Shown: positions 45,526 to 55,192, numbered from the stretch's first letter. The stretch: DNA of 64,000 nt from JANNWF01 sp052390415 (GCA_052390415.1 JBQTGY010000033.1:86999-150998), one strand, 5' to 3'. A program made the numbers and translations. The notes: generated by a model from the letters alone, not told the origin.

Positions 45526-46797
45526 CTAGCGATCCGCCGGCAAAATCGCCTCAATCCGCTGCAGCGAACGCACTACCGCGCCGCGAGAGCCGGCCACAGC
45601 GTCCATGCCAGCCACGCCCATGGCATGGCGGCGTTCACTGGCGCCGAGCAGGCTTTGCAAGGCGGTGGCCAAACCTTCGGAATCGGCTACCCGCAACGCG
45701 GCACCACGATCCAGCAACAGATCGGTGACTTCGCTGAAGTTGTGCGTGTGCGGGCCGACCAGCACCGGCACTCCGAGCGCCGCGGGCTCAAGCACGTTGT
45801 GGCCACCGATGCGTTCCAGACTGCCGGCCACGAAGGCGACATCGGCGGCAGCGAGGAAGGGGACAAGTTCACCCAAGGTATCGACCACAAAACACTGCAC
45901 GCGTGAATCCGGCAGGCCGTCTTCCGAGCGGGTCGCCGTGGCAAAGCCATAGCTGCGACACAGTTGCGACATGGGTTTGAAGCGTTCGGGATGGCGCGGT
46001 GCGACCAGCAACAATGCGTCAGGAAAACGGCCGAGCACGCGCGAATGTGCTTCCAACACCGCCAATTCTTCTCCCTCATGGGTACTGGCAGCTATCCATA
46101 CCGGTCGCTGCGCGCCCCAGCCTTCGCGCCAACTTGCCGATTGCGCGGGCAGACCTTCGGGAACGCGCATGTCGAACTTCAGATTGCCGACGATTTCCAG
46201 GCGTTTGGGATCGGTTCCCAGGGCGAGAAAGCGCTCTCCGTCAATCTGCGATTGTGCAGCGACGAAGCGCGCGCAGCGGATCGCCTCGCGCGCCAGCGAG
46301 CGGACGGGGCCGTAACCGCGCAACGATTTTTCTGACAGCCGCGCGTTGGCGATCACGATCGGCAGGCCGCGATCACGACACTCCAGGAACAGGTTGGGCC
46401 AGATTTCGGTTTCCATGATGACCGCCAGTGACGGTTGGATGCGATCCAGGAAACGCCGGATCGCGGCCGGCAGGTCGTACGGCAAGTAGACGTGGAATAC
46501 CGCGTCGCCCCACAACTGGCGGACCCGATCGGAGCCGGTCGGAGTGACGGTCGTGACCACGCAAGGGCGGTCGGCGTAACGCATGCGCAGGGCATCGATC
46601 AGCGGTGCGGCGGCATTGACCTCGCCCACGGAGACCGCATGCACCCACAAGCTGCCCTTGAAGTTGGGTCGCGGAAAAAACCCGAAGCGTTCGCGCCAGC
46701 GGCCGTAGTAACCGGGCATTTTCAAGCCGCGTGTGGCCAGTCGATACAGGATCACCGGGGTGACCAGGTACATGGTCAGGGTGTAAACGGCGCGCAT
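45526..46797 (-). CDS. waaA: 3-deoxy-D-manno-octulosonic acid transferase WaaA (KdtA)
   Basis: 423 residues with an N-terminal membrane anchor (MRAVYTLTMYLVTPVILYRL). The acceptor-side signature YYGRWRERFGFF contains the catalytic Glu, followed by LWVHAVSVGEVNAAAPLID, VVTTVTPTGSDR, VIMETEIWPNLF and the donor-side VGNLKFDM, AASTHEGEE, FVAGSLERIGGHNVLEPAAL motifs. It transfers Kdo from CMP-Kdo to lipid A precursor at the inner membrane. The start is uncertain: ATG 46797 matches the family N-terminus; ATGs at 46827 and 46857 are in frame upstream. It faces the Ser/Thr kinase gene convergently. Confidence 0.93.
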   Translation of the reverse strand: MRAVYTLTMYLVTPVILYRLATRGLKMPGYYGRWRERFGFFPRPNFKGSLWVHAVSVGEVNAAAPLIDALRMRYADRPCVVTTVTPTGSDRVRQLWGDAVFHVYLPYDLPAAIRRFLDRIQPSLAVIMETEIWPNLFLECRDRGLPIVIANARLSEKSLRGYGPVRSLAREAIRCARFVAAQSQIDGERFLALGTDPKRLEIVGNLKFDMRVPEGLPAQSASWREGWGAQRPVWIAASTHEGEELAVLEAHSRVLGRFPDALLLVAPRHPERFKPMSQLCRSYGFATATRSEDGLPDSRVQCFVVDTLGELVPFLAAADVAFVAGSLERIGGHNVLEPAALGVPVLVGPHTHNFSEVTDLLLDRGAALRVADSEGLATALQSLLGASERRHAMGVAGMDAVAGSRGAVVRSLQRIEAILPADR

Positions 46798-46938
46798 GAA
46801 CGCGTGTTGGATCTTGGCGAACTGCATGTTCAACGCGTTACCACGAGCCCAACGCATCGAGCCGAATCTCGCGCAGCCAACGCCATCATCGCGAAGGTTC
46901 CCGTGGCAAACGTCGCAGTGACGCGCGCGCTGACCGGG

Positions 46939-49900
46939 TCATTGCGAAGGATCACGCAACAAGCGCGCAAAGGAGGGCGGCGCAGCGGATGCGATAGGCT
47001 CCAGTTCGCGCGCGATATCGACAAAGCCACGCATCACGGCGATGTCTTGCGGACGCCGATTGAGGGCGTCACGGGCCTCACGGTCTGCGCCGGCAGCAAG
47101 CAAGCGCCGCACCAAACGCAACTGACCATGCAGAGCGGCCAAGTGCAGCGGCGCAAAACCGCGACCGTCGCGTGCGGTCAGGTCGGGCTCGGTTCGCAAC
47201 AAACGCTCGACCTGGGCGTTCAGGCACTCTTCGTCGGGATTGGCACCGGGCTCCATCCGCGATCCCAGCAACAGCAGCAAAGGCGTCAAGCCTTCGGCGT
47301 TACGTGCGTCGGCGAGCGCACCGGCTTCCAGCAGCAGCTCCCACGTGCTCAGCACGCGCGTGCGTTCACGCACGCTGAAGCCAAACTGGGCCAAGGCGTG
47401 CAGCGCGGTCGCGCCGCGCTGATCGACAGCTTGTGCGTTCGCACCGGCCTCCAGCAGCACCCGACACACGTCCGGAAAACCCAAGGCTGCCGCGACCATC
47501 AGCGGTGTGATGTCACCCGGCAAGGGCTGGTCGGCGGCGACACCATGTCGCAACAACACGGCGATCACCGTCAACTGCCGCCGACTCACGGCGGCACTCA
47601 GACAGGTCGCCCCGCTGCTGGCTGCGCGCGCGGGGTCGGCGCCGTGGCCGAGCAGGTCGGCGACCAGTTCCGCATGACCGCTGCCGCAGGCGCGCAGCAG
47701 AGCCGTCGCGCCCTGAACGTCGAGACCGTCAACTGGAAGGCCCAGGGCGATCAAACGACGCACCGCCGCGCGGTCGCCGCTGGCGGCGGCTGCCACCAGA
47801 TCCGCTTCGCGCAGAGGCCGACCCGGCAACCGCCAACCGGCCCAGTCCAACCAATCGATGGCGCCGGCATGGCCTTGGGCCAACGCCGTGCCACGCGCGG
47901 TGCGGCCGTCGGCGGTGGAGGCGTCGGGCTGCGCGCCATGGCGCAAGAGCAGGGGCAAGGCAGCGGTGCAACGGCGGCCAGTCGCTACCATCAGTGCACT
48001 TTCGCCACGCGCGTCCAATGCGTGCGGATTGGCTCCGCAGGTCAGCAAGTCCTGCAGCAAGTGCAGCCAGCCCAGGCGAATGCTCAGGGTGACCGGCACT
48101 TCACCATCTTGCAGCGTACCTTCACACGCAGCGAAGCCGTCGGCGCCGCTGGCCAGCATGGCGCGTGCGCGCGACTCGCTCATCGCCGAACGGTCGTCCG
48201 CGGCAAGACAGGCACTGAGGTAACGCGCAAGCCCTGCGCGACCACCCACCGTGGCAGCACGCTCCAGCAACAGATCGATGCCGATGCCATCGGCCGCATC
48301 GACGCAACGCCACAGATGCTGACTGCTGATTTCATCCGCGCCATGCACCTCCAACTGCCCCGCCAAGCGGGCACGAAGGCTGGAAGGCAAGCCAGGACCA
48401 AAGGCATCGAACAACTCGCCGCAGACGCTGCGATCCACGTTCGCCCGCAGCAAGGCGTCGACTTCGGTGCTTGCGTTGTCGAGCAGCGCGGCATGAAGTT
48501 GTTCACGCCAGGGGCGCGGATCGATGACCACCACTTCGCTGGCATCGCTGACAACGGTTTCGGCGGCGCCGTGGTCCAGCGTCGATGGCAGCGCGTAGCT
48601 CGGATCCAGCAAGGCCACCAACGGCCAGCGACCACTGGCGACAGCGATGTCGATGGCGCGGCGACCATCTTCGGCCACATGCATGGGATCGACACCCATG
48701 CGCAGCAAGGTGGCAATGGTCGCTGCAGTCGAATGCGCCGACTGACAAGCCAGCGCGAGTGCATTTCTGCCCACCTGGTCGCAGGCGCTGACATCGGGGC
48801 TGGCCAGTGCGAGGCGCTGCAACACCGCCGTGGCACCGGCGCGCGCGGCTTCCAGCAGTGCGGTTACCGCGTGTTCGTCGCGTGCGTCGATGTCGGCGCC
48901 GGCGTTCAGCAAGGCGTCCACCAGTTGCTGGTGGCCGGCCAAACACGCCTTCATCAAGGCGGTGCGGCCCAGCCGGCCACGCGCATTGACCGATGCCTTG
49001 AACTTGATCAGCAGCTGCAGACCGGCCACATCATCATCGTCGCCAGCCACCGCTGCCATCACCGCGGGTTGGCCGCCTGCGGGCTCGGGCTTGGCTTTGC
49101 GATCCAGCAGAAAGCGCGCCATCCGCCAGTTTCCGGATGCGCAGGCCACACCCAGGGCGCTGTAACCATCGCGATTGCAGGCGTCGATCTCGGCGTTGGC
49201 ATCGAGCAGCAGCGCGGCGACTTCCGGGTCGGCCAATAGCGCCGCGAAGTGCAAAGGTGTACGTCCCTCGGCATCGGTAGCGCGCGCATCCGCCCCGTTG
49301 GCGAGCAAGGTCATCACCGCTTCGGGGCGGCCATGCAGGCTATCGCGCGTGGCGGCGAGCAACGGCGTCAAACCCGCGTGGCGACGATTGACGTCGACGC
49401 CACGGGTGATCAAAGCCCGCAACAAACGCAGATCGGAAAGTACAGCCGCCAGCATTGCCAAGGTGCGCTGGTCGCGCTGACCGGGATCGGGCAACGCGTG
49501 CGGCTGCGCGCCCATTTCGAGCTCGGCCAGAGCCAGCTCGACACGCCCATTGCGTGCCACCGCATACAACCGCGTGGTTGCGTCGAGGCCAACCGGCAAC
49601 GGCATGGGTGGCTCGGCGGCGCCATTGGCCGCCATCGGCAAGCGGCTGCCCACACTGTTGGCGGCCAAACGAGCCGGCTCGACCAGAGCGATCAGGACGA
49701 CACTGCAAAACGGAGCGATCAGCAGGCTCCACAGTGGCAACACCAGCAGGCGCCAGGTGCTTGCCAAGCGCTCGTCGAGCAGACCCAAACCGAGTGCACC
49801 CAACAGCAATACCAGCAACAACACGGTCGCCAACAAACCGCGGCCAGCCGAAGGATCGGTCTGCGCCAGTGCTCGCCCGGCCTGCAGCGCGGTTGTCAGC

Positions 49901-50325
49901 GAAGGTCGGCGGCGACCCTTGACCGGTTCGATCACGGGCAACAGCACCGCTGGCCAGTAACGCCAGATCGCCAGACCGCCTGCGGCCACGGCAACGCTGG
50001 CCAGCAGGCTGGCGGTAAGCGATGCCGCCTCACGCAATTGCATCAGGGGCCACGCCAGCAAAGCAGTCAGCAATGCGGCGGCGGCCAGCAGCAGCAGCAA
50101 TACGATCCCAGCGCGCGCGCGAATCAGCACCAGCGGTCCGCGTTCGGCGCGATATCCCAGCGCCCACGCGGCGCCGGCCAAGTGCAGCGGCAGCGCGAGC
50201 AGCAAGGGCAACAACGTCCACAACGATGCCGGCATCAGCAAGGGCAACAAGCCCAGCGGCAGCGCCAATGCAAGACCGGCGATCGGACCGGCTTTGCTTG
50301 CCGGTGGGTTCAAGGTCTCAGCCAC
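46939..50325 (-). CDS. Large membrane-anchored ankyrin-repeat protein
   Basis: 1128 residues. Four or five transmembrane helices (about 15-160: GLALALPLGLLPLLMPASLW, RAGIVLLLLLAAAALLTALL, SLLASVAVAAGGLAIW and more) precede a loop and then more than 20 ankyrin repeats (about 300-1120) with the usual G-TPLH-A/ALL-GAD pattern (for example GRTPLHFAALLADPEVAALLL, GFAPLHLAALHGQLRLVRRL). It is expected to be a protein-protein interaction scaffold; the partner is unknown. GTG 50325 overlaps the ycgL stop by 8 bp, so translation is coupled; no separate ribosome binding site is seen. The frame is open to 50397 within ycgL. Confidence 0.88.
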   Translation of the reverse strand: MAETLNPPASKAGPIAGLALALPLGLLPLLMPASLWTLLPLLLALPLHLAGAAWALGYRAERGPLVLIRARAGIVLLLLLAAAALLTALLAWPLMQLREAASLTASLLASVAVAAGGLAIWRYWPAVLLPVIEPVKGRRRPSLTTALQAGRALAQTDPSAGRGLLATVLLLVLLLGALGLGLLDERLASTWRLLVLPLWSLLIAPFCSVVLIALVEPARLAANSVGSRLPMAANGAAEPPMPLPVGLDATTRLYAVARNGRVELALAELEMGAQPHALPDPGQRDQRTLAMLAAVLSDLRLLRALITRGVDVNRRHAGLTPLLAATRDSLHGRPEAVMTLLANGADARATDAEGRTPLHFAALLADPEVAALLLDANAEIDACNRDGYSALGVACASGNWRMARFLLDRKAKPEPAGGQPAVMAAVAGDDDDVAGLQLLIKFKASVNARGRLGRTALMKACLAGHQQLVDALLNAGADIDARDEHAVTALLEAARAGATAVLQRLALASPDVSACDQVGRNALALACQSAHSTAATIATLLRMGVDPMHVAEDGRRAIDIAVASGRWPLVALLDPSYALPSTLDHGAAETVVSDASEVVVIDPRPWREQLHAALLDNASTEVDALLRANVDRSVCGELFDAFGPGLPSSLRARLAGQLEVHGADEISSQHLWRCVDAADGIGIDLLLERAATVGGRAGLARYLSACLAADDRSAMSESRARAMLASGADGFAACEGTLQDGEVPVTLSIRLGWLHLLQDLLTCGANPHALDARGESALMVATGRRCTAALPLLLRHGAQPDASTADGRTARGTALAQGHAGAIDWLDWAGWRLPGRPLREADLVAAAASGDRAAVRRLIALGLPVDGLDVQGATALLRACGSGHAELVADLLGHGADPARAASSGATCLSAAVSRRQLTVIAVLLRHGVAADQPLPGDITPLMVAAALGFPDVCRVLLEAGANAQAVDQRGATALHALAQFGFSVRERTRVLSTWELLLEAGALADARNAEGLTPLLLLLGSRMEPGANPDEECLNAQVERLLRTEPDLTARDGRGFAPLHLAALHGQLRLVRRLLAAGADREARDALNRRPQDIAVMRGFVDIARELEPIASAAPPSFARLLRDPSQ

Positions 50326-50587
50326 AATCGATGGTCTTGCCGAACTCGGCAAATGCCGGCGGCGGCAGCTGCAAATGGAAACCTGACTGCTGCACATTGG
50401 CGCGCACCACGGCGAAATCCTCGGACCCGAGCCGGCGCGGTGTGGTCAGGTCCAACTCCAGCACGAACGCCAGCGGCAGCAGGCCACCGCGCAATGCCGA
50501 TGGCAGCACATCGAAGTCATCGCGCCGCGCCAGATACACATAGGTATCAACGCGTCGCAAGCTCTTGTAGACGCAACAACTAGACAT
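50318..50587 (-). CDS. ycgL: YcgL-domain protein
   Basis: 89 residues matching the small YcgL family: N-terminus MSSCCVYKSLRRVDTYVYLA, RDDFDVLPSAL, then FVLELDLTTPRRLGSEDFAV and the ending GFHLQLPPPAF. The family is widespread in gammaproteobacteria; its role is unclear, with links to cell division or morphology reported for some members. The downstream ankyrin protein gene begins inside the last codons, an operon of two. The frame codes from 50587 (TTG or upstream variant not excluded). Confidence 0.85.
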   Translation of the reverse strand: MSSCCVYKSLRRVDTYVYLARRDDFDVLPSALRGGLLPLAFVLELDLTTPRRLGSEDFAVVRANVQQSGFHLQLPPPAFAEFGKTIDCG

Positions 50588-50673
50588 CGAGAGGGCAGCG
50601 TCGGGCAGCAGGCATGCGCAACTTCCTGTCAGGAAGGTTGAACGTCAGGTTCTTTCGAGTCGCCGAATATCGC

Positions 50674-52662
50674 CTACGACCGCTTCATGAAGCTGAAGAA
50701 CTCCTCATTGGTCTTGGTGTTCTTCATCTTGTCGAGCAAGAACTCCATCGCCGACAGCTCGTCCATCGGATGCAGCAACTTGCGCAGAATCCAGATCTTC
50801 TGCAGGAAGTCGGAATCGATCAACAACTCTTCGCGGCGGGTGCCCGAGCGATTGATGTTGAAGGCCGGATACACGCGTTTTTCTGCGATCCGCCGATCCA
50901 GGTGCACTTCCATGTTGCCGGTGCCCTTGAACTCCTCGTAGATCACTTCGTCCATCTTGGAGCCGGTATCGACCAAGGTGGTGGCGAGAATGGTCAGCGA
51001 GCCGCCTTCTTCCGCCTTGCGCGCGGCACCGAAAAAGCGCTTCGGTCGTTGCAAGGCGTTGGCGTCGACACCACCGGTCAGCACCTTGCCGGAACTCGGC
51101 ACCACGGTGTTGTAGGCGCGTGCGAGGCGGGTGATGGAGTCGAGCAGGATCACCACGTCGCGCTTGTGTTCAACCAGTCGTTTGGCGCGCTCGATCACCA
51201 TCTCGGCGACCTGCACGTGGCGCGCGGCGGGTTCGTCGAAGGTGGAACTGACCACTTCGCCACGCACGCTGCGCTGCATTTCGGTGACTTCTTCCGGACG
51301 CTCGTCGATCAACAACACGATCAGATGCACGTCGGGATGGTTGTGCACGATGGCCTGGGCAACGTTCTGCATCAACATCGTCTTGCCGGCTTTGGGCGGG
51401 CTGACGATCAGGCCGCGCTGACCCTTGCCGACCGGTGCCATCAGATCGAGGATGCGGCCGGTGATGTCTTCAGTGCTGCCGTTGCCGCGCTCGAGCTTGA
51501 AGCGTTCGCGTGGGAACAAGGGCGTCAGGTTCTCGAACAGCACCTTGTTCTTTGACGCTTCCGGCGGCTCGGCATTGATGGTGCCGACCTTGTCCAGCGC
51601 GAAGTAACGCTCGCCGTCCTTCGGCGGGCGAATCTTGCCGATCAGATAATCGCCGGTGCGCAAATTGAAGCGGCGGATCTGGCTGGGGCTGATGTAGACG
51701 TCATCCGGACCGGCCAGATAACTGGCATCGGCCGAGCGCAGAAAGCCATAGCCGTCGGGCAGGATTTCCAGCACACCTTCGCCCGCCACACCGTCGCTGG
51801 TGCGTGTCAGCGCCTTCAGCAATGCAAATGTGACGTCTTGTTTGCGCATCCGCGCAACAGCGTCGCCGAGGCCGATCTGGTCGGCGATGTCGAGCAAGGA
51901 CGTCGCCGTCATCCGCTTGAGATCGGTCAGCGAATAGACCGGGAAATTGGTCGGGACCTGGAATGCCGGCATTGGCTCCTGGCGTTCGGAGCGGTCATCG
52001 CGATTGCCGCGTTCCGGCTTGTCTTCGGGCAAAGGGGGCCGGCCTTCGCGATTGCGATTGCGCCGCTCGCGATGACGATTGCGACCTTCACGTGGCGGCC
52101 GGCCTTCATTGCCACCCGCATACGCTTGCTCGCCACCGCTGGATTCACTGGAGGACTCGTTGCCGTTGCCGGTCGCCGAATTCTCGGTGCCCGCGTCGTT
52201 GGCGCTTGCAATCGGATGTGGTGCCACTGGGTTGGCAGACGCCTGACTGACGGCAGCCTGACTGACAGGGGCCTGGCTCGGCGCATTGGAGTGGCGCGGA
52301 TATCGGGGCCGATCCGGAGAAGGGCTCGGACTCGACGGCGCGCCGGGCGCGCTCTCGATTGAACTTGCTGGAGATGGCGCTTGCACAGCCTCGGCGCTAG
52401 TGACCGACTTCGCAGCCATCGCATCCTCGGCGGCGCTGGCTTGCCGAGCCGCCTTGGCAGTCTCGCGCGCCGTTGGCTGCCGTGGCGCAGGCGCTGGGTC
52501 ATTCGGTGGCGATGGGCTGTGGGCACTCCCCGTCTCGGTCACGGTAGGCGGCCGGGCCGCTGGTGCGCCATCAGACGCTTGTTTGGAAGCTTGCGCGCCA
52601 TCAGACACGCTGGCGCGCTCGGTCGGCGCGGATGCGCCGGACTCGGGGACATTTTCTTGCAC
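50674..52662 (-). CDS. rho: Transcription termination factor Rho with long N-terminal extension
   Basis: 662 residues, against about 420 for E. coli Rho. Residues about 245-662 are a complete Rho: N-terminal helix VYSLTDLKRMTATSLLDIAD, cold-shock-like RNA site (LEILPDGYGFLRSADASY, GPDDVYISPSQIRRFNLRTG), P-loop SPPKAGKTMLMQ (about 421), VLLIDERPEEVTEM and the R-loop/Q-loop region. Residues 1-245 are a low-complexity extension rich in Ala, Pro, Ser and then Arg (NRHRERRNRNREGRPP, GNRDDRSERQE). The start is GTG 52662 with GAGG 10 bp upstream. The extension is a real part of the frame and may bind RNA or drive condensation. Neighbouring trxA and rhlB give the locus typical of xanthomonads. Confidence 0.95.
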   Translation of the reverse strand: MQENVPESGASAPTERASVSDGAQASKQASDGAPAARPPTVTETGSAHSPSPPNDPAPAPRQPTARETAKAARQASAAEDAMAAKSVTSAEAVQAPSPASSIESAPGAPSSPSPSPDRPRYPRHSNAPSQAPVSQAAVSQASANPVAPHPIASANDAGTENSATGNGNESSSESSGGEQAYAGGNEGRPPREGRNRHRERRNRNREGRPPLPEDKPERGNRDDRSERQEPMPAFQVPTNFPVYSLTDLKRMTATSLLDIADQIGLGDAVARMRKQDVTFALLKALTRTSDGVAGEGVLEILPDGYGFLRSADASYLAGPDDVYISPSQIRRFNLRTGDYLIGKIRPPKDGERYFALDKVGTINAEPPEASKNKVLFENLTPLFPRERFKLERGNGSTEDITGRILDLMAPVGKGQRGLIVSPPKAGKTMLMQNVAQAIVHNHPDVHLIVLLIDERPEEVTEMQRSVRGEVVSSTFDEPAARHVQVAEMVIERAKRLVEHKRDVVILLDSITRLARAYNTVVPSSGKVLTGGVDANALQRPKRFFGAARKAEEGGSLTILATTLVDTGSKMDEVIYEEFKGTGNMEVHLDRRIAEKRVYPAFNINRSGTRREELLIDSDFLQKIWILRKLLHPMDELSAMEFLLDKMKNTKTNEEFFSFMKRS

Positions 52663-52790
52663 GGGATTAAATCCTCGCGGGGGGCGAGCGACGGAGAAAG
52701 AGGGAGGTCAATGGGAGCGAGCGCTCCGCAGACCAGAGAAAAGGTAGCACCGTGAATGCGCGGCAGTAAAGTGCTGACGCGCATTCCGAT

Positions 52791-53231
52791 TCACAATGTT
52801 TTGCCAAATCGTGCCCAGAGCAGCCGAGCAAGGTCGCGCGCTGCGCGCGTCGCCTTCACTTCGCTCGGTCGCGCGCTGCGCGCGTGTCTGCTCCGCGGCC
52901 GCGATGACAAGGCGCGATCAATCAATTGGGTCAATTGCGTCTTGGTCACCGCGCCGACCTGGGTCGCCTGCACCTTGCCATCCTTGAACAGCATCAAGGT
53001 GGGAATGCCGCGCACTGCAAACGCGCGTGGCGTTTTCTGGTTGTGGTCGATATTGACCTTGATGACTTTCAGTTTGCCGGCATAGGTCAGCGCAATGTCG
53101 TCAACTATCGGCGCGATCATTTTGCAGGGGCCGCACCATTCGGCCCAGAAATCGACCAAAACGGGTTCGCTCGATTGCAGCACCTGGGCTTCAAAATCGG
53201 CGTCGGAGACTTCGTGTACGTGAGGATTCAA
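52791..53231 (-). CDS. trxA: Thioredoxin with C-terminal extension
   Basis: 146 residues. The first 108 are a normal thioredoxin: active site WAEWCGPCKM (Cys33, Cys36), buried DF of VLVDFWAEW, cis-Pro GIPTLMLF and the last helix QLTQLIDRAL. Residues 109-146 (SSRPRSRHARSARPSEVKAT and onward) are Arg-rich and match no thioredoxin; the DNA there is made of GC-rich repeats. TTG 53231 is chosen because GGAG lies 7 bp upstream and it begins at MNPHVHEVSD. Cytoplasmic disulphide reductase. It is transcribed divergently from rhlB and in the same direction as rho, 128 bp upstream of it. Confidence 0.92.
   Translation of the reverse strand: MNPHVHEVSDADFEAQVLQSSEPVLVDFWAEWCGPCKMIAPIVDDIALTYAGKLKVIKVNIDHNQKTPRAFAVRGIPTLMLFKDGKVQATQVGAVTKTQLTQLIDRALSSRPRSRHARSARPSEVKATRAARDLARLLWARFGKTL
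52822..52885. repeat. GC-rich repeat inside the 3' end of trxA
   Basis: The 19-mer ggtcgcgcgctgcgcgcgt occurs at 52832-52850 and again at 52867-52885. A 25-bp stretch at 52822-52846 (agccgagcaaggtcgcgcgc then tgcgc) matches 3968-3992 at 24 of 25 positions. It encodes the arginine-rich tail of thioredoxin. Confidence 0.7.
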
Positions 53232-53383
53232 GGCGTCACTCCAGCGTTCTGGCCGCCGGGCGGCGACCGCATCGGCTACACTTGGGGGCGAAACCACGAC
53301 CAGTCAAGCGCCGGACGCGGCCGCCCGAGTGTGCGGTGGCGGAGCCGGCGGAGCAAGCGCACTTTTGCGCCACCGAGATTTGA

Positions 53384-55192
53384 ATGTCAGACCTATTCGA
53401 AAATTTACCTGAAGAAGTTGCAGAAACACACTCTGAAAAGCCTACCGAAAAACCGCTGACCGACATCGCTTTTTCGAGTTTTGAGTTGCATCCCGCGCTA
53501 CTTGCAGGATTGAGCAACGCGGGATTTACCCGCTGCACGCCGATTCAGGCGATGACCCTGCCGATTGCCTTGCCAGGACGCGATGTCGCCGGCCAGGCGC
53601 AGACCGGCACCGGCAAAACTCTGGCCTTTCTGGTCACCCTGATCAATCGATTGCTTACCCGGTCTGCGCTTGCCGAGCGCAAACCCGAAGATCCGCGCGC
53701 GCTGATACTGGCGCCGACCCGCGAGTTGGCCATCCAGATTCACAAGGATGCGGTGAAGTTCGGGTCCGAACTGGGCCTGCGCTTTGCGCTGGTGTACGGC
53801 GGTGTCGATTACGACAAACAACGCGAACTGTTGCAGCAGGGTGTGGACGTCATCATCGCCACGCCTGGCCGGCTGATCGATTACGTCAAGCAGCACAAGG
53901 TGGTCTCGCTACATGCATGTGAAGTCTGCGTGCTCGACGAAGCTGATCGCATGTTTGACCTGGGTTTCATCAAGGACATTCGTTTCCTGTTGCGGCGCAT
54001 GCCCATCCGCACCGAACGACAAACTCTGTTGTTCTCTGCCACGCTGAGTCATCGCGTGCTGGAGCTGGCCTACGAGCACATGAACGAGCCGGAAAAGCTC
54101 GTCGTCGAAAGCGAATTCATCACCAATGCCAAAGTCCGGCAGCTGGTGTATTTCCCCGCCGACGAAGAGAAGATTCCGCTGCTTATCGGCTTGCTGACGC
54201 GCAGCGAAGGTCATCGCACGATGGTCTTCGTCAACACCAAGGTGTGGGTGGAGCGGGTGGCGCGCTCGTTGGAACGCGCTGGCTTTCGCGTTGGTGTGCT
54301 CTCGGGTGACGTGCCGCAGAAAAAGCGCGAGTCGCTTCTCGGCCGTTTCCAGAAAGGCCAGCTGGATATTCTGGTGGCCACCGATGTCGCCGCCCGCGGT
54401 CTGCATATCGATGGCGTCAGTCACGTCTACAACTACGACCTGCCATTCGACGCCGAAGACTATGTGCATCGCATCGGCCGCACCGCGCGCCTGGGTGCCG
54501 AGGGCGACGCGATCAGCTTTGCCTGCGAGCGTTATGCGATGAGCCTGCCGGACATCGAGGCCTTCATCGAACAAAAGTTGCCAGTCGCTGCCGTCGAGGC
54601 CGAATTGTTGGTGCCACTTCCGCGCGCACCACGCGCACCACTGGCCGAGGGTGAAGAAGCTGGCGAAAGTGTGAGCGCGATTTTTCGTGAAGCACGCGAA
54701 GCCAAGGCGGCCGAAGACGAACGGCGCGGTGGCGGCAGTCGCAGTGGTGGTGGTGGCCGCACTGGCTCTGCGAGTGCGGGTTCGCGCAGTGGCGGCGGTG
54801 GGCGCAGTGGTGGTGGCCGCAGTGAAACGGGACCCCGCCGCGACAGCGGCACTCGCCCGGAGCGCACGCCGCGTCCTCGTCATCAAATTGGTGACGCTCC
54901 GGCCGAGCCGATCACGATCAAGATCGCGGCGATCCCACCCGCGCCAGTGGTGATCACCAGGGAGTTTGATGTGCCTGCCGACAGCACTCGCAAGCCACGC
55001 CGTCGCCGTGGAGGTCGCGGACGTCGTCGCGAGGGTGAGGTCGCAACGACCGATACGGCGATCACCAGCCCGGCCGCGTCAGCCGTCGTCACCGCACCGA
55101 TTCCGGCGGTGGTCGACAAACCGGGTTTGCTGGGTCGGATCAAACAAGGCTTGCGCGCCTTGGTCAAGCGGCCACCACGCGGCACGCATTGA
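53384..55192 (+). CDS. rhlB: DEAD-box ATP-dependent RNA helicase RhlB
   Basis: 602 residues. The helicase core (about 25-410) has the Q motif FSSFELHPALLAGLSNAGFT, motif I AQTGTGKT (about 69), motif Ia PTRELAIQ, motif II VLDEADRMFD (about 183), SAT, and motif VI HRIGRTARLG. C-terminal residues about 425-602 are basic and glycine-rich with RSGGGGR-type repeats and RRRRGGRGRRRE, an unfolded RNA-binding tail that in RhlB proteins contacts RNase E. The enzyme unwinds structured RNA in the degradosome. The position divergent from trxA-rho fits the annotation. ATG 53384. Confidence 0.94.
   Translation: MSDLFENLPEEVAETHSEKPTEKPLTDIAFSSFELHPALLAGLSNAGFTRCTPIQAMTLPIALPGRDVAGQAQTGTGKTLAFLVTLINRLLTRSALAERKPEDPRALILAPTRELAIQIHKDAVKFGSELGLRFALVYGGVDYDKQRELLQQGVDVIIATPGRLIDYVKQHKVVSLHACEVCVLDEADRMFDLGFIKDIRFLLRRMPIRTERQTLLFSATLSHRVLELAYEHMNEPEKLVVESEFITNAKVRQLVYFPADEEKIPLLIGLLTRSEGHRTMVFVNTKVWVERVARSLERAGFRVGVLSGDVPQKKRESLLGRFQKGQLDILVATDVAARGLHIDGVSHVYNYDLPFDAEDYVHRIGRTARLGAEGDAISFACERYAMSLPDIEAFIEQKLPVAAVEAELLVPLPRAPRAPLAEGEEAGESVSAIFREAREAKAAEDERRGGGSRSGGGGRTGSASAGSRSGGGGRSGGGRSETGPRRDSGTRPERTPRPRHQIGDAPAEPITIKIAAIPPAPVVITREFDVPADSTRKPRRRRGGRGRRREGEVATTDTAITSPAASAVVTAPIPAVVDKPGLLGRIKQGLRALVKRPPRGTH

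Noticed and set aside
46435..49239. 934-codon plus-strand open frame over waaA and the ankyrin gene
   Set aside because: Crosses two real opposite-strand genes and has low-quality composition; a product of high third-position GC.
52867..52885. Intrinsic terminator for trxA in the GC-rich repeat
   Set aside because: The repeat is a direct repeat inside the reading frame, without a T run after any stem.
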